This document shows positions 1 through 9,198 of a stretch of DNA of 64,000 nt, in pieces. Numbering within the stretch: position 1 is the stretch's first letter; every line of letters begins with the position of its first letter. Source of the stretch: Salinispora tropica CNB-440 (GTDB lineage Bacteria; Actinomycetota; Actinomycetes; Mycobacteriales; Micromonosporaceae); assembly GCF_000016425.1 (NCBI RefSeq), contig NC_009380.1:1926144-1990143 (forward strand), given 5' to 3'. The notes beneath the pieces are model-generated. The model saw only the letters and a list, made by a program, of their open reading frames with translations. It was not told where the DNA came from and searched no databases. A program made the translations under genes and the position numbers.

Positions 1-535
1 GACCCCGGCGTAGCCGAGAGCGGACCGGGATGTCGGTGATGCAGTCGTCCTCGTCCACCTGGATGATCGTGTCCGCTGACGGGATGGCCACATCAACCGC
101 CGAGTACGTCCAGAGCGCGTTCACGCACTCCCGGATGATGCGCCCGCTAGTCAGCGGACGTACCGCGTCGTGGAACAGGATGTTGCAGTCGTCCGGACCG
201 ATCATCTCCAGCGCGAGGCGGGTGGTGGCGTTGCGGGTCTGCCCGCCCTCGACGACGGCCGAGACCTTGCCGAACCCGGCCTGCTGCACGATCTGTTCGA
301 CGTCCGGGACGTGCCCGGCCGCCATCAGCACGATGATCTCGTCAATCTCGGGCGCGGCCTCGAAGACAGCGAGGGTGTGCTCGATGATCGGTTTGCCGGC
401 GACCTTGAGTAGCTGTTTGGGGATACCGAGGCCGAGTCGGGTGCCGGTACCACCGGCCAGGATCACCGCGACGGTCCGGGTGGGCCGCCAGGGCTGGGCG
501 CCGGCCGACGCTACGGCGGTCTGCTCGTGGGTCAT
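1..535 (-). CDS. IspD/TarI-family cytidylyltransferase (C-terminus cut by window edge)
   Basis: This is a nucleotidyltransferase of the IspD/TarI fold, which joins CTP to a polyol phosphate (methylerythritol, ribitol or glycerol phosphate). Reading leftward from ATG at 535, the N-terminus carries the nucleotide-binding loop LAGGTGTRLG (about residues 26-35), the PKQ motif just after it, and an HDAVRP motif further on. The start lies in MTHEQTAV, just upstream of the exporter genes on the same strand. About 178 residues are visible and the 3' end lies outside the window. Both IspD (isoprenoid) and TarI-like (wall teichoic acid) enzymes share these motifs. The position next to a polysaccharide ABC exporter favours a CDP-polyol role in a wall polymer, which is inference from context. 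Confidence 0.8.
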   Translation of the reverse strand, partial: MTHEQTAVASAGAQPWRPTRTVAVILAGGTGTRLGLGIPKQLLKVAGKPIIEHTLAVFEAAPEIDEIIVLMAAGHVPDVEQIVQQAGFGKVSAVVEGGQTRNATTRLALEMIGPDDCNILFHDAVRPLTSGRIIRECVNALWTYSAVDVAIPSADTIIQVDEDDCITDIPVRSRLRRG

Positions 536-567
536 CGCCGATCCTCGCTGGTCGTTTCAGGTGCCAT

Positions 568-1407
568 TCACCGGCTCGCCATGTAGTCCGAGTACGCCTT
601 GGTCACCTCGAGGGTGGGGCCGTCCATCCGAAGCTCGCCGGACTCCAACCAGATGGTCCGTTCGCAGGTGTCCCGGATCGAGCTGATCGAGTGGCTGACC
701 AGGAACACGGTGCCGGCGTCGGCACGTAGTTGACGGATCTTCTGTTCGCTGCGGCGGCGAAACCGGGTGTCTCCGGTCGCCAGCGCCTCGTCAATAAGGA
801 GCACGTCGTGTTTCTTCGCCGCCGAGATGGCGAAGCGTAGCCGGGCCTGCATGCCGGAGGAGTAGGTCCGCATCGGCAGGGCGGCGAAGTTGTCGCGCTC
901 GTTGATGCCGGAGAACTGGAGGATCTCTGGGGTGGCGATACGGACCTGCTCGGGCGACATGCCCATGGCCAGGCAACCGAGGACGACGTTGCGTTCGCCG
1001 GAGAGGTCGGGCACCAACGCGGCGTTGACCCCGAGTAGCGAGGGCTGGCCCTGGGTGTAGATCGCTCCCTGGTTGGTGGGCATCAACCCGGCGATCGCTC
1101 GTAGCAGGGTCGACTTGCCGGAGCCGTTGCTGCCGATCAGACCGATCGCTTCACCGCGGTACGCGGTGAAGCTGACCCCCTTGACCGCGTGAACCTTTCG
1201 CAGGGTGGGGCGCTGTGGCTGTCGGGTGACAATCCGTTTGAGCGCGGCTGCCGCAGAGCCGGCCGAACCACTGCCGGCACCGTACACCCGGTAGACCAGG
1301 TGGGCGTCGTCCACGATCACGGTCGGGATCCGTTCACCGACTGCCGTGGTGGTTGTGGTTGCGGGGACCGTGCTGGGGCTTGTGGGGATCGTGTTGGGGT
1401 CAGCCAC
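568..1407 (-). CDS. Polysaccharide/teichoic acid ABC exporter, ATP-binding subunit
   Basis: Cytoplasmic ATPase of an ABC-2 type exporter (TagH/Wzt/RfbE-like) that would energise export of a lipid-linked glycopolymer. Walker A is GSNGSGKS (about residues 93-99), the ABC signature is YSSGMQARL, and Walker B is VLLIDEALATGD, ending in a switch His (SHS). I chose GTG at 1407: it overlaps the permease stop by 8 bases and has AGGAG seven bases upstream. An ATG at 1449 would add 14 residues inside the permease gene. There is no C-terminal carbohydrate-binding extension of the Wzt type, so the protein is a short TagH-like ATPase of 279 residues. It is the second gene of a tight permease-ATPase pair, followed by the cytidylyltransferase. 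Confidence 0.9.
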   Translation of the reverse strand: MADPNTIPTSPSTVPATTTTTAVGERIPTVIVDDAHLVYRVYGAGSGSAGSAAAALKRIVTRQPQRPTLRKVHAVKGVSFTAYRGEAIGLIGSNGSGKSTLLRAIAGLMPTNQGAIYTQGQPSLLGVNAALVPDLSGERNVVLGCLAMGMSPEQVRIATPEILQFSGINERDNFAALPMRTYSSGMQARLRFAISAAKKHDVLLIDEALATGDTRFRRRSEQKIRQLRADAGTVFLVSHSISSIRDTCERTIWLESGELRMDGPTLEVTKAYSDYMASR

Positions 1408-2296
1408 GTCCGTACTCCTGCTCGCCGCGCCAAAAGTAGATAAATCCACCGACTCCGACGACCAGCGCCCACGCGGTCGCCAGGAGCAACAGCCGGGGAA
1501 TGTCCGAGGTCACCGGGGCGCCCTCCAGCAGCGCGTGTCGGACCAACTCGATGTAGACCAGCATTGGGTTGAGCTGGATCAGAGTGGTCGCGAGGGCCGG
1601 AAGGTTGTCGGTGAAGGCCTGCACGCTGTAGAGCACGCCGGATCCATACATCCAGGTGCGCATCACGAAGGGCATGATCTGTTTGAGGTCGGTCAGCTTC
1701 GAACCGAGCCGGGCCAGGGCCAGCGCCAGGCCAATGCTGAACACCACCTGGAGTAGTAGCGCGGGAATCACCAGCAGCCACTCCAGGGTGATCGGCTCGC
1801 CGGTCGCCAAGACGATGCCGACGAGCACCACCATCGCCGCGAGCAGGTGCCGGAGCTGCGTGAGGGTGATCGCGAAGGGCAGCGCCGCGCGGGGGAAGTG
1901 CAGTGCCCGGATCAGTCCGAGGTTGGTGGTGATGGCCGAGATGCCGCCGGTCGCGGTACTCGACGTGAAGGTGAAGACGAAGAGACCGACGCAGAGATAG
2001 GCGATGAAGTTGTCGACATCCCGCGAGATGTTCAGGATCACGCCGAAGATCAGATAGTAGACGGCGGCATTCGTCAGCGGCGTCAGCATCTGCCAGATCT
2101 GCCCCAGTCGGGCCTGGCTGAAGGACGCGGTCACCTTGGCGTTCGCGTACGTCGTTATGAAGTGCCGATAGGACCATAGCGCCCGGGTGTACGCAGTCAG
2201 CGTGGGCCTTGTGTCGGCGATACTCAGGCCGTGCCGGGCGGCCAACTGTGCCCCGGTCAGACCTGAATCAGCATCGGCCACCGCCGTGTTGGCCAT
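1400..2296 (-). CDS. Polysaccharide ABC exporter, permease subunit (ABC-2 type)
   Basis: Integral membrane permease of the TagG/Wzm family, 298 residues, with about six hydrophobic segments after a roughly 60-residue cytoplasmic N-terminus. Visible family features include the amphipathic ASFSQARLGQIWQMLTPL stretch before the first membrane helix, and membrane segments such as VYYLIFGVILNI and LLQVVFSIGLALALARL. With the overlapping ATPase it should form the export channel for an undecaprenyl-linked polymer. ATG at 2296 is the first gene of this leftward operon. A TetR-family regulator is transcribed divergently 146 bases away, so it is the obvious candidate regulator. Which polymer is exported cannot be read from the permease. 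Confidence 0.88.
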   Translation of the reverse strand: MANTAVADADSGLTGAQLAARHGLSIADTRPTLTAYTRALWSYRHFITTYANAKVTASFSQARLGQIWQMLTPLTNAAVYYLIFGVILNISRDVDNFIAYLCVGLFVFTFTSSTATGGISAITTNLGLIRALHFPRAALPFAITLTQLRHLLAAMVVLVGIVLATGEPITLEWLLVIPALLLQVVFSIGLALALARLGSKLTDLKQIMPFVMRTWMYGSGVLYSVQAFTDNLPALATTLIQLNPMLVYIELVRHALLEGAPVTSDIPRLLLLATAWALVVGVGGFIYFWRGEQEYGRG

Positions 2297-2429
2297 GGTT
2301 TGGCGCTCCGATCTTTATGGCTTGGGGAACATCCAGCCCTTGGCGTTGCGCCGCACGGGCGTCAGACTCCGTGGCTGGCACGGAAGGTAGTCGAAAGCGC
2401 GTCGGGACGCAACCGTACCGTCGTTGCGG

Positions 2430-2442
2430 TACATTGTCGCAC
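2430..2442 (+). promoter_or_regulatory. Candidate -10 element giving a leaderless TetR transcript
   Basis: TACATT at 2430-2435 lies seven bases before the GTG start at 2443, the distance expected if transcription starts at the start codon. No Shine-Dalgarno sequence is visible before this GTG and no good -35 hexamer is seen, so this is a weak call based on spacing. Confidence 0.3.
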
Positions 2443-3117
2443 GTGACGACCGAGAAGAGGCGTGCTCCGGCGGGTGCGGCGGTGCTGCGTGGTGAGATCA
2501 CCACGGCAATCCGCCGTGCCGTCCTGCAGGAACTGGCCGCGGTCGGGTATGGCCGTCTCTCTATTGAAGCGATCGCGCGGCGTGCTGGGGTCGGCAAGAC
2601 CGCGATCTACCGGCGGTGGAGCTCGAAGGTCGACCTCGTGCTCGAGGTGGTGGTGGCGGCGGTGGGGAAGCGGTTCCCCCTCCCGGACACCGGTGGCCTT
2701 CGCGGTGACCTGGAGTTAGTGTTCTTGATCATGACTCGGGCGCTCGGGCATCCGCTGGCGGCCCAGATCATCCCCGACCTGCTCGCCGAGGCTGCCCGGA
2801 ATGAGCAGATCGCGCAGACCCTGCAACGGGTGCTGCGCGACAACCAGCGTGATATCGGCGGTCAGGTGGTTGGCCGGGCGGTTTCCCGGGGTGAGCTGCC
2901 ACCCGACATCGATCTCGATATCGCCGTCGACCTGATCGTCGGCCCGCTGTACTGGCGGCTCGCGGTGTCTCGGACGCCGCTCGCCGTCGAAGAGCTGCCG
3001 GGTCTGGCCGCGGCTGTCGCCGCGGCCCTCGGGGTAGCATCCCAACCGGCCGTTCCCAGTGAACTGGGCGTGCCGCTACCTGGCACGGTAACCAGAACCG
3101 ATACCGGTCAGTCATGA
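2443..3117 (+). CDS. TetR/AcrR-family transcriptional regulator
   Basis: DNA-binding repressor of 224 residues. The N-terminal helix-turn-helix is clear: YGRLSIEAIARRAGVGKTAIYRRW, with the usual following KVDLVLEV. The C-terminal ligand domain resembles the TetR_C family found in many actinobacterial regulators. GTG at 2443 (VTTEKRRAP) was preferred over the long upstream open frame from 2209, because the latter has no TetR similarity and overlaps the divergent exporter promoter. It is divergent from the polysaccharide exporter operon and 87 bases upstream of the aminotransferase gene, so it may control either. Its ligand is unknown. Confidence 0.85.
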   Translation: MTTEKRRAPAGAAVLRGEITTAIRRAVLQELAAVGYGRLSIEAIARRAGVGKTAIYRRWSSKVDLVLEVVVAAVGKRFPLPDTGGLRGDLELVFLIMTRALGHPLAAQIIPDLLAEAARNEQIAQTLQRVLRDNQRDIGGQVVGRAVSRGELPPDIDLDIAVDLIVGPLYWRLAVSRTPLAVEELPGLAAAVAAALGVASQPAVPSELGVPLPGTVTRTDTGQS

Positions 3118-3204
3118 GCAAACGAGCTCACACCGCTGATCTGGTTCATTCGTCAACCCGTTAGCATCACGTCCCGAACGGACTCCCGTCGAAGGAGGAA
3201 GCCC

Positions 3205-4314
3205 ATGCCTGGGCTGAACGGAGATTTCATCCCACCAGCGAAACCGGTCATCGGTGAGGCTGAGATCGAAGCAGCTGTGCGAGTGTTGCGCAGTGGCCTC
3301 GTCGTGCAGGGGCCGGAGGTCAAGGCGTTTGAGGAAGAGTTCGCCGAGCTGGTCTCGGGCCGGCATTGCGTCGCGGTGAACTCCGGTACCTCGGCGCTCC
3401 AGCTCACCCTGATGGCGCTGGGCTTCGGCCCCGGCGACGAGATCATCGTCCCCTCGTTCTCCTTCGCGGCGAGCGCGAACTCCATCCGGCTCGTCGGCGC
3501 CGAGCCGGTCTTCGTTGACATCGAGCCGGGTAACTTCTGCCTTGATCCCGCAGCGGTGGCCGCGGCGGTCACGCCGCGCACCGTCGCGATCATGCCGGTG
3601 CACCTCTACGGGCATCCCGCCACAATGGACAAGATCATGACGATCGCCGAGCAGCACGGCCTCGCCGTTGTCGAGGACGCCGCCCAGGCACACGGCGCGA
3701 GCCTGAACGGGAAGCCGGTCGGCGCGTTCGGCACCGCAGGTTGCTTCAGCTTCTACCCGACCAAGAACATGCACTCGCTCGAGGGCGGCATGATTAGCAC
3801 CGCCGACGCCGGGCTCGCCCGGACCCTGCGGATGCTGCGTAACCAGGGCATGGAGCAGCGGTACGCCAACGAGGTCGTCGGTGCCAACATGCGGATGACT
3901 GACGTCGCGGCGGCTGTCGGCCGCGTGCAGCTGCGTCAGCTCCCGGAGTGGACAGCGCAGCGTCAGGCCAATGCCAAGTTCCTTGACTCGAAGATCACCG
4001 GCATGCTGATTCCGCCGGTCGCCGACGGTGCGACGCACGTCTACCACCAGTACACCGTCCGGGCCCGCGGCGACCGTGACGCTGCCCAGCGGCGCCTGAC
4101 CGAGCTGGGCATCGGCAACGCCGTCTACTACCCGACGCCGATTCACCGGCTCAAGCCGTTCCTGACCGCGGAGGGTACGCCCGGTCCGTGGGAGCTGCCG
4201 GAGACCGAGCGGGCCGCCGCCGAGGTGATCTCGCTGCCGGTGCACCCGTCGCTGAGCCAGAGCGATCTGGAGCGGATCGCCGACGGTGCCAACCTGGCCG
4301 GAGGTGCCCGATGA
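3205..4314 (+). CDS. DegT/DnrJ/EryC1/StrS sugar aminotransferase (WbpE-like)
   Basis: PLP-dependent nucleotide-sugar aminotransferase of 369 residues, the usual family length. The Schiff-base lysine is K187 in SFYPTKNMHSLEGG; upstream VEDAAQAHGA supplies the cofactor Asp, and NSGTSALQL binds phosphate. In Wbp-type pathways the homologue (WbpE) transaminates UDP-2-acetamido-3-oxo-glucuronic acid at C3 using glutamate. AAGGAGG lies nine bases before ATG 3205. Its stop overlaps the start of the Gfo/Idh oxidoreductase by ATGA, so the two are translationally coupled, matching the WbpB/WbpE functional pair. A different 3- or 4-keto sugar substrate is possible. The family call is firm, and the exact substrate is inferred from the neighbouring dehydrogenase, oxidoreductase and acetyltransferase. 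Confidence 0.88.
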   Translation: MPGLNGDFIPPAKPVIGEAEIEAAVRVLRSGLVVQGPEVKAFEEEFAELVSGRHCVAVNSGTSALQLTLMALGFGPGDEIIVPSFSFAASANSIRLVGAEPVFVDIEPGNFCLDPAAVAAAVTPRTVAIMPVHLYGHPATMDKIMTIAEQHGLAVVEDAAQAHGASLNGKPVGAFGTAGCFSFYPTKNMHSLEGGMISTADAGLARTLRMLRNQGMEQRYANEVVGANMRMTDVAAAVGRVQLRQLPEWTAQRQANAKFLDSKITGMLIPPVADGATHVYHQYTVRARGDRDAAQRRLTELGIGNAVYYPTPIHRLKPFLTAEGTPGPWELPETERAAAEVISLPVHPSLSQSDLERIADGANLAGGAR

Positions 4315-5345
4315 GTGATCGTCGTAAGCTGCGCGCCGGCCTGATCGGCCTTGGTGCGATGGGTCGCAATCACGCCCGCGTCCTGTCCGGCCTGGACGGT
4401 GTCGAGCTGGTCGGCATCGTTGACCCGGCCGGCGACTCCAGCGGAACGCTCAGCGCTCCGGTCCTGCCGGAGTTGGGTGACCTTCTCAAGCTCGGTGTCG
4501 ACTACGCCGTGGTTGCCTGCCCCACCGCCCTGCACGAGTCGATCGGGCTGGAACTGGCGGCTAACGGGGTGTCGGCTCTGATCGAGAAGCCGCTCGCCCA
4601 GTCCGTCGAGGCAGCCACCCGGCTCGTCGAGGCGTTCGAGACTGCTGGTCTGGTGGCCGGGGTTGGCCACATCGAGCGCTACAACCCGGCCCTGCAGAGT
4701 CTGCGTACCCGCTTGGAGGCCGGTGAGCTGGGTGAGGTGTTCCAGGTTGTCACCCGGCGGCAGGGCCCGTTCCCGCGTCGCATCGCCGACGTCGGTGTGG
4801 TGATGGACCTCGCCACCCACGACATTGACCTCACGAGCTGGGTCACCGGTCAGGAGTACACGTCGGTGTCGGCCCGTACGGTCTCCCGTAGCGGCCGGCT
4901 GCACGAGGACATGGTGGCCGTCGTCGGTCAGCTTACCGACGGCACGATGGTCAACCACCTGGTCAACTGGCTGAGCCCGCTCAAGGAGCGGTCCACCGTC
5001 ATCACCGGTGACAAGGGCTGCTTCGTCGCCGACACCCTCACCGCTGACCTGACCTTCTACGCCAATGCCGCCATCAACACCGAGTGGGAGGCGTTGCGTA
5101 ACTTCCGGGGGGTCGCCGAGGGCGATATGGTGCGGTACGCCATCCCGAAGCGTGAGCCGCTGCTCGTCGAGCACGAGCGGTTCCGCGACGCGGTGGAGGG
5201 TAAGGAAGCCGACATCGTTACCCTCCGTCAGGGTCTACGGACAGTCGAGGTGGCTGCCGCGCTGCTACGTTCGGCTGCGGACAGCAGCACCGTCGTCGTT
5301 GACGGGCAGGACGCGTCGCTCGCCGAGAGTGCAGCGGTTCGCTGA
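4311..5345 (+). CDS. Gfo/Idh/MocA-family sugar oxidoreductase (WbpB-like)
   Basis: NAD(P)-dependent oxidoreductase of 344 residues. The Rossmann motif GLIGLGAMGRNHARVL is at the N-terminus (residues about 10-25), and the family EKPLAQS motif follows near residue 94. The central GVVMDLATHDIDL carries the catalytic-region H-D pair. In WbpB this fold oxidises C3 of a UDP-N-acetyl-hexosaminuronic acid to the 3-keto sugar that the aminotransferase then uses. ATG at 4311 overlaps the aminotransferase stop (ATGA). It ends at 5345 and is followed by a long gene-free stretch, so it is probably last in its operon. The substrate is inferred from gene context. Confidence 0.88.
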   Translation: MSDRRKLRAGLIGLGAMGRNHARVLSGLDGVELVGIVDPAGDSSGTLSAPVLPELGDLLKLGVDYAVVACPTALHESIGLELAANGVSALIEKPLAQSVEAATRLVEAFETAGLVAGVGHIERYNPALQSLRTRLEAGELGEVFQVVTRRQGPFPRRIADVGVVMDLATHDIDLTSWVTGQEYTSVSARTVSRSGRLHEDMVAVVGQLTDGTMVNHLVNWLSPLKERSTVITGDKGCFVADTLTADLTFYANAAINTEWEALRNFRGVAEGDMVRYAIPKREPLLVEHERFRDAVEGKEADIVTLRQGLRTVEVAAALLRSAADSSTVVVDGQDASLAESAAVR

Positions 5346-5875
5346 CGGGCCTTTCGCGGGCGCTCGAGCGGGGTGCGGCTGGTAGGTCAACCGGTCGGGA
5401 GTGTGCTGATCAGCGAAGGACCATAAATTGTCATTGCCTTCCCGTTTGGATACTCGTTCGCTTGGCGGCACACGGCCCTACTGGAGGCTCTCGAAGTCCA
5501 GTACTGCCGGCGCTGTAGCCCAGGGTCGATTGGCGTGATCCGGATTCCGGCCCAGCCGGTGCTGTCCCGGCCGCGGTCCTGGACCGGTCGGTGCGGATCG
5601 CCGGCTGGGCACCGGCGGCCGGCCGGGAACATGTGGGCGGGCGGGGTGGCCGTAGACCATGCTGGCTGGATCGGCTGCCGTACACTTGCTCAGGCCCGAA
5701 CCGCCGCTCAGGACGGGAATCGTCGTGAGGGCTGGAGGCAGATTGGGCGCCGACTTCAATCCGTGGTAACGGGGCACGTGTGTTTGACGACCAGGCGGCA
5801 TCGCTCAGGCGTCAGCTTTTCGGAGGTAGATCGCCTGCGCCGCCGGCGGCTGGGCGCCGACAAAGAGAGGGCAGA
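5346..5875. other. 530-base gene-free stretch before the glycosyltransferases
   Basis: No convincing coding frame was found; the open frames here have no recognisable domain and overlap in several frames. A 10-bp palindrome CGCTCGAGCG (5361-5370) follows the oxidoreductase stop. The only AT-rich patch (TAAATT at 5424-5429) could be part of a promoter for the rightward glycosyltransferase operon, but no matching -35 was seen. No RNA gene was recognised. Confidence 0.4.
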
Positions 5876-7429
5876 ATGACTGCGACGGAGGGCACATCGA
5901 AGGCGCCTGCCCGGATCTTGATGCTTGTTGACAACGGCGTCACCGGTGACTCCCGAGTGCAGAAGACCGCACGTTCAGCCGCTGACGCCGGGTGGGATGT
6001 GACCCTGCTCGGACGTACCGGCAACGGGCAGCAACAGTGGCAGCTCGGTGGCGCAACGGTGCAGCTGGTGCCGATGCCAAGCCCGTTGCGGCACCGCAGG
6101 CACGAGCTACGTCGGCGTTGGTTGATCGCGCCGTTGGCGTATCCGCGGACCGGTATAGCCGCTCGGCGGCAGCAGGAGGTTCGCGCCTGGCAGGCCGATC
6201 TGCGGGTGGATCGGGCGTTGGCGGCCACCGAGGGCAGGTCCCCCCTGGCTCTGCAGTGGCTGCGGGTGCAGACGCTGGCGGCTCGGGTAACCCGAAAGTG
6301 GATTTCGTTCCGGCACTGGCAGTTGACCTTTGGCCAGCAGAGGCGCAAGCGGTTGACGACCCCGTCGGACCGCCTCTTCACCTGGTTGCAGCTGCGTCTG
6401 CGGGGTGACCGTGCCTGGCGCAAGCTCGAACCACAGCTATGGGATTTTGAGCTCGCCTACGCGAAGACCGTCGACGAGCTCGAACCGGACATCATTTACG
6501 CCAACGACTTCCGAATGCTCGGTGTTGGTGCCCGCGCCAAGATTCGAGCAGCGGCGGCTGGCCGTGAGATCAAGCTGATCTGGGATGTCCATGAGTACCT
6601 GCCTGGCCTCAAGCCGAGGGCCGACAACGCCCGGTGGATGATTTCCCATCGGGCGCACGAGCGTGAGTACGCCAAGTGGGCCGATGCGGTGATCACGGTT
6701 TCCGGGCGACTGGCGGAGATGTTGCAGCGTGATCATAACTTCGCTGAGCGGCCGTCCGTCGTGCTGAACGCGCCGAACTCGGACGACGCGATGGGCGGTC
6801 AGCGCGCTGATGCGCTGGATGTGCGCAGCCAATGTGGGCTCGATGCAGATGTCCCGCTGGTGGTCTACAGCGGCGCGGCGGCAGCGCACCGTGGTTTGGG
6901 CGTGATGATGGAAGCGTTGCCACGGCTACCCGACGTACATGTGGCATTCGTCGTCAACGCCCCCACCGGGCCCTACCTGACCGGTCTGGTTGCCCGGGCT
7001 CGTGAACTCGGCGTGGCGGACCGCGTGCACGTGTTGCCGTACGTCGCCCCGGCCGAGGTGGTCAGCTTCCTGTCGACCGCGACGTTGGGCGTGATCCCGA
7101 TTCACCATTGGCTCAACCACGAGATCGCCCTGGTCACCAAGTTTTTCGAGTACTCGCATGCACGACTGCCGATCGTGGTTAGCGATGTCGAGACCATGGC
7201 GGCTGTTGTGCAGGAAACCGGGCAGGGTGAAGTGTTCCCGGCCGAAGACGTCGATGGGTATGTCGCGGCGGTGGAGGCGGTCCTGTCGGACCCGGATCGG
7301 TATCGCAAGGCGTACGACTCGATGGATCTGAAGACGTGGACCTGGGAGGAGCAGGCGAAGGTCCTGAACAATGTCTATCGGCGGCTCATTTCGCAGGACC
7401 GTCACCCGGTCGCGTCGGCCTCCGATTGA
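5876..7429 (+). CDS. GT4-family glycosyltransferase (first of a tandem pair)
   Basis: GT-B fold, retaining glycosyltransferase-like protein of 517 residues. The N-terminal half starts with ILMLVDNGVTGDSRVQKTARSA, typical of actinobacterial GT4 acceptor domains that begin with a nucleotide-fold strand and a DSRV motif. The C-terminal donor domain includes VVYSGAAAAHRG, the DRVHVLPYV segment and the donor-binding KFFEYSHARLPIVVSD stretch. A central insertion of about 100 basic residues (about 90-190) is unusual for GT4. ATG 5876 has AGAGAGG upstream. The neighbour at 7546 is a clear paralogue. It probably adds a sugar to the lipid-linked polymer exported by the nearby ABC system; acceptor and donor are unknown. 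Confidence 0.85.
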   Translation: MTATEGTSKAPARILMLVDNGVTGDSRVQKTARSAADAGWDVTLLGRTGNGQQQWQLGGATVQLVPMPSPLRHRRHELRRRWLIAPLAYPRTGIAARRQQEVRAWQADLRVDRALAATEGRSPLALQWLRVQTLAARVTRKWISFRHWQLTFGQQRRKRLTTPSDRLFTWLQLRLRGDRAWRKLEPQLWDFELAYAKTVDELEPDIIYANDFRMLGVGARAKIRAAAAGREIKLIWDVHEYLPGLKPRADNARWMISHRAHEREYAKWADAVITVSGRLAEMLQRDHNFAERPSVVLNAPNSDDAMGGQRADALDVRSQCGLDADVPLVVYSGAAAAHRGLGVMMEALPRLPDVHVAFVVNAPTGPYLTGLVARARELGVADRVHVLPYVAPAEVVSFLSTATLGVIPIHHWLNHEIALVTKFFEYSHARLPIVVSDVETMAAVVQETGQGEVFPAEDVDGYVAAVEAVLSDPDRYRKAYDSMDLKTWTWEEQAKVLNNVYRRLISQDRHPVASASD

Positions 7430-7545
7430 GTCGTGCGTTCAGACGGTGGAGTTCGACAGCTGACGGTCTGACCGCTCGTCGTCTGGCAGAGGCCGATGCC
7501 CTCGACGCGCCCAGTCGGCGTGAGCCGGTGGAAGGGTGCCTCAGG

Positions 7546-9198
7546 ATGTACGCGGAAAGGGGTGGCAGGCAGGCGATGGGGTTCAATGGCGATGTCCAGG
7601 TCGTGGGCACCCGGGGGCGGATCGTCATGCTCGTCGACAACGGGGTGGACGGAGACTCCCGGGTACAGAAGGCCGCCCGGTCCGCCGCTCGGTCCGGCTG
7701 GGAGGTCGTACTACTCGGTCGGGCACCGGGTAACGTTCCACGATCCTGGCAACTCGGCCGTGCCGAGGTGCGGCTGCTCGCCATGCCGGACCCGTTGGCC
7801 CGTCGTCGGCACGAGTTTCGCCGAGCCTGGCTGCGCTGGCCGCTGGCGTATCCGCCCAGCGGGATCGCGGCGCACCGACGACAGGCGGTAAAGGCATGGC
7901 AGGCGGACCTGGCCGTTCGTCGGGCAAGGCTCGCGATGGCGGACCCAGCAACGCCCCGGCGCAGCATGCGCTCGCGCGTTCTACAAGCCGAGGAGGTCGC
8001 TGCCAGGATGGCGGGGAAGTGGGTCTCGGCGCGGTACTGGATGCTCACCCGAGCCCGGACACGGCGCCGGTTTCGCAACCCCTGGGATCGGGCCTATACC
8101 CTGTTCTGGCAGGCAGTGAAGGGCGATGGCGCCTGGCGTCGCCTGGAGCCGGGTCTGTGGGACTACGAGTTGGCGTACGGTCCGGTCCTTGATGAGCTGC
8201 GGCCAGACCTGATCCACGCGAACGACTTCCGGATGCTCGGCGTCGGTGCGCGTGCCAAGATTCGTGCTGCCGCCCTTGGCCATGAGGTCAAGCTCGTGTG
8301 GGACGCGCATGAGTTCCTGCCGGGAGTTCGGCCCTGGCGGGACAACGCCCGGTGGTTGCCGGCCCATCGTGCGCATGAGCGGGAGTACGCCCCGTGCGCG
8401 GACGCGGTGGTGACGGTCTCCCCGGCGTTGGCGGAAATGCTGCGGGACGAGCACAAGCTGGCCGGAACGCCCGAGGTGGTGCTGAACGCGCCGACCGTCG
8501 GGACCATCCCGCCGGCCGAGGACGAGGCGGCACCGGACCTCCGGGCCCGGTGCGGTGTTGGCTCGGAAACCCCACTACTCGTCTACAGCGGTCTCGCGTC
8601 GCCACAGCGCGGCCTCGACATCATGGTCGAGGCACTGCCGCAACTGCCCGGCGTGCACGCCGCGCTGGTCGTCAACAAGCCGGACGGACCGTATATGGCC
8701 GAGGTGCGGGCAACCGCCGCCCGGCTCGGTGTCGCTGATCGGGTGCATGTCCTGCCGTACGTGGCGCACTGGCAGGTGGTGCCGTTCCTGGCCGGTGCGG
8801 ACGCCGGGGTCATCCCCATCCACCACTGGCCGAACCACGAGATCGCGCTGATCACCAAGTTCTTCGAGTACTCGCATGCGCGGTTGCCGTTGGTGGTCAG
8901 CGACGTGAAGACGATGGCCGACACGGTCCGTTCCACCGGCCAGGGCGAGGTGTTCCGGGCCGAGGAGGTGGCCGACTACGTCCGCGTGGTGACGGCAGTG
9001 TTGGCCGAACCGGATCGCTACCGGGCCGCGTACGACCGACCGGGCCTGCTGGAGAGCTGGACCTGGGAGGCGCAGGCCGAGGTACTGGACTCCGTCTACC
9101 GCCGGCTGCTGCCCGGGAACTCGTCCGCGGCCGGTCGAGCTGGTGGACAGGTGGTGGAGCCGGAGGGCCGGCAGCCCGCCGTCGAGGTTGTCCCGTGA
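7546..9198 (+). CDS. GT4-family glycosyltransferase (second of a tandem pair)
   Basis: Paralogue of the preceding gene over its whole length: it shares the N-terminal VMLVDNGVDGDSRVQKAARSA block, the basic central insertion, LIHANDFRMLGVGARAKIRAA, and the C-terminal KFFEYSHARLPLVVSDVKTM donor motif. The spacing of all blocks is conserved, so this is a recent or maintained duplication with divergence, probably to a different acceptor. ATG 7546 is used here; ATG 7576 is an alternative with a closer GGCAGG. The protein would be 550 residues. Its last codons overlap the GT2 gene by GTGA, so it is translationally coupled to it. Confidence 0.83.
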   Translation: MYAERGGRQAMGFNGDVQVVGTRGRIVMLVDNGVDGDSRVQKAARSAARSGWEVVLLGRAPGNVPRSWQLGRAEVRLLAMPDPLARRRHEFRRAWLRWPLAYPPSGIAAHRRQAVKAWQADLAVRRARLAMADPATPRRSMRSRVLQAEEVAARMAGKWVSARYWMLTRARTRRRFRNPWDRAYTLFWQAVKGDGAWRRLEPGLWDYELAYGPVLDELRPDLIHANDFRMLGVGARAKIRAAALGHEVKLVWDAHEFLPGVRPWRDNARWLPAHRAHEREYAPCADAVVTVSPALAEMLRDEHKLAGTPEVVLNAPTVGTIPPAEDEAAPDLRARCGVGSETPLLVYSGLASPQRGLDIMVEALPQLPGVHAALVVNKPDGPYMAEVRATAARLGVADRVHVLPYVAHWQVVPFLAGADAGVIPIHHWPNHEIALITKFFEYSHARLPLVVSDVKTMADTVRSTGQGEVFRAEEVADYVRVVTAVLAEPDRYRAAYDRPGLLESWTWEAQAEVLDSVYRRLLPGNSSAAGRAGGQVVEPEGRQPAVEVVP

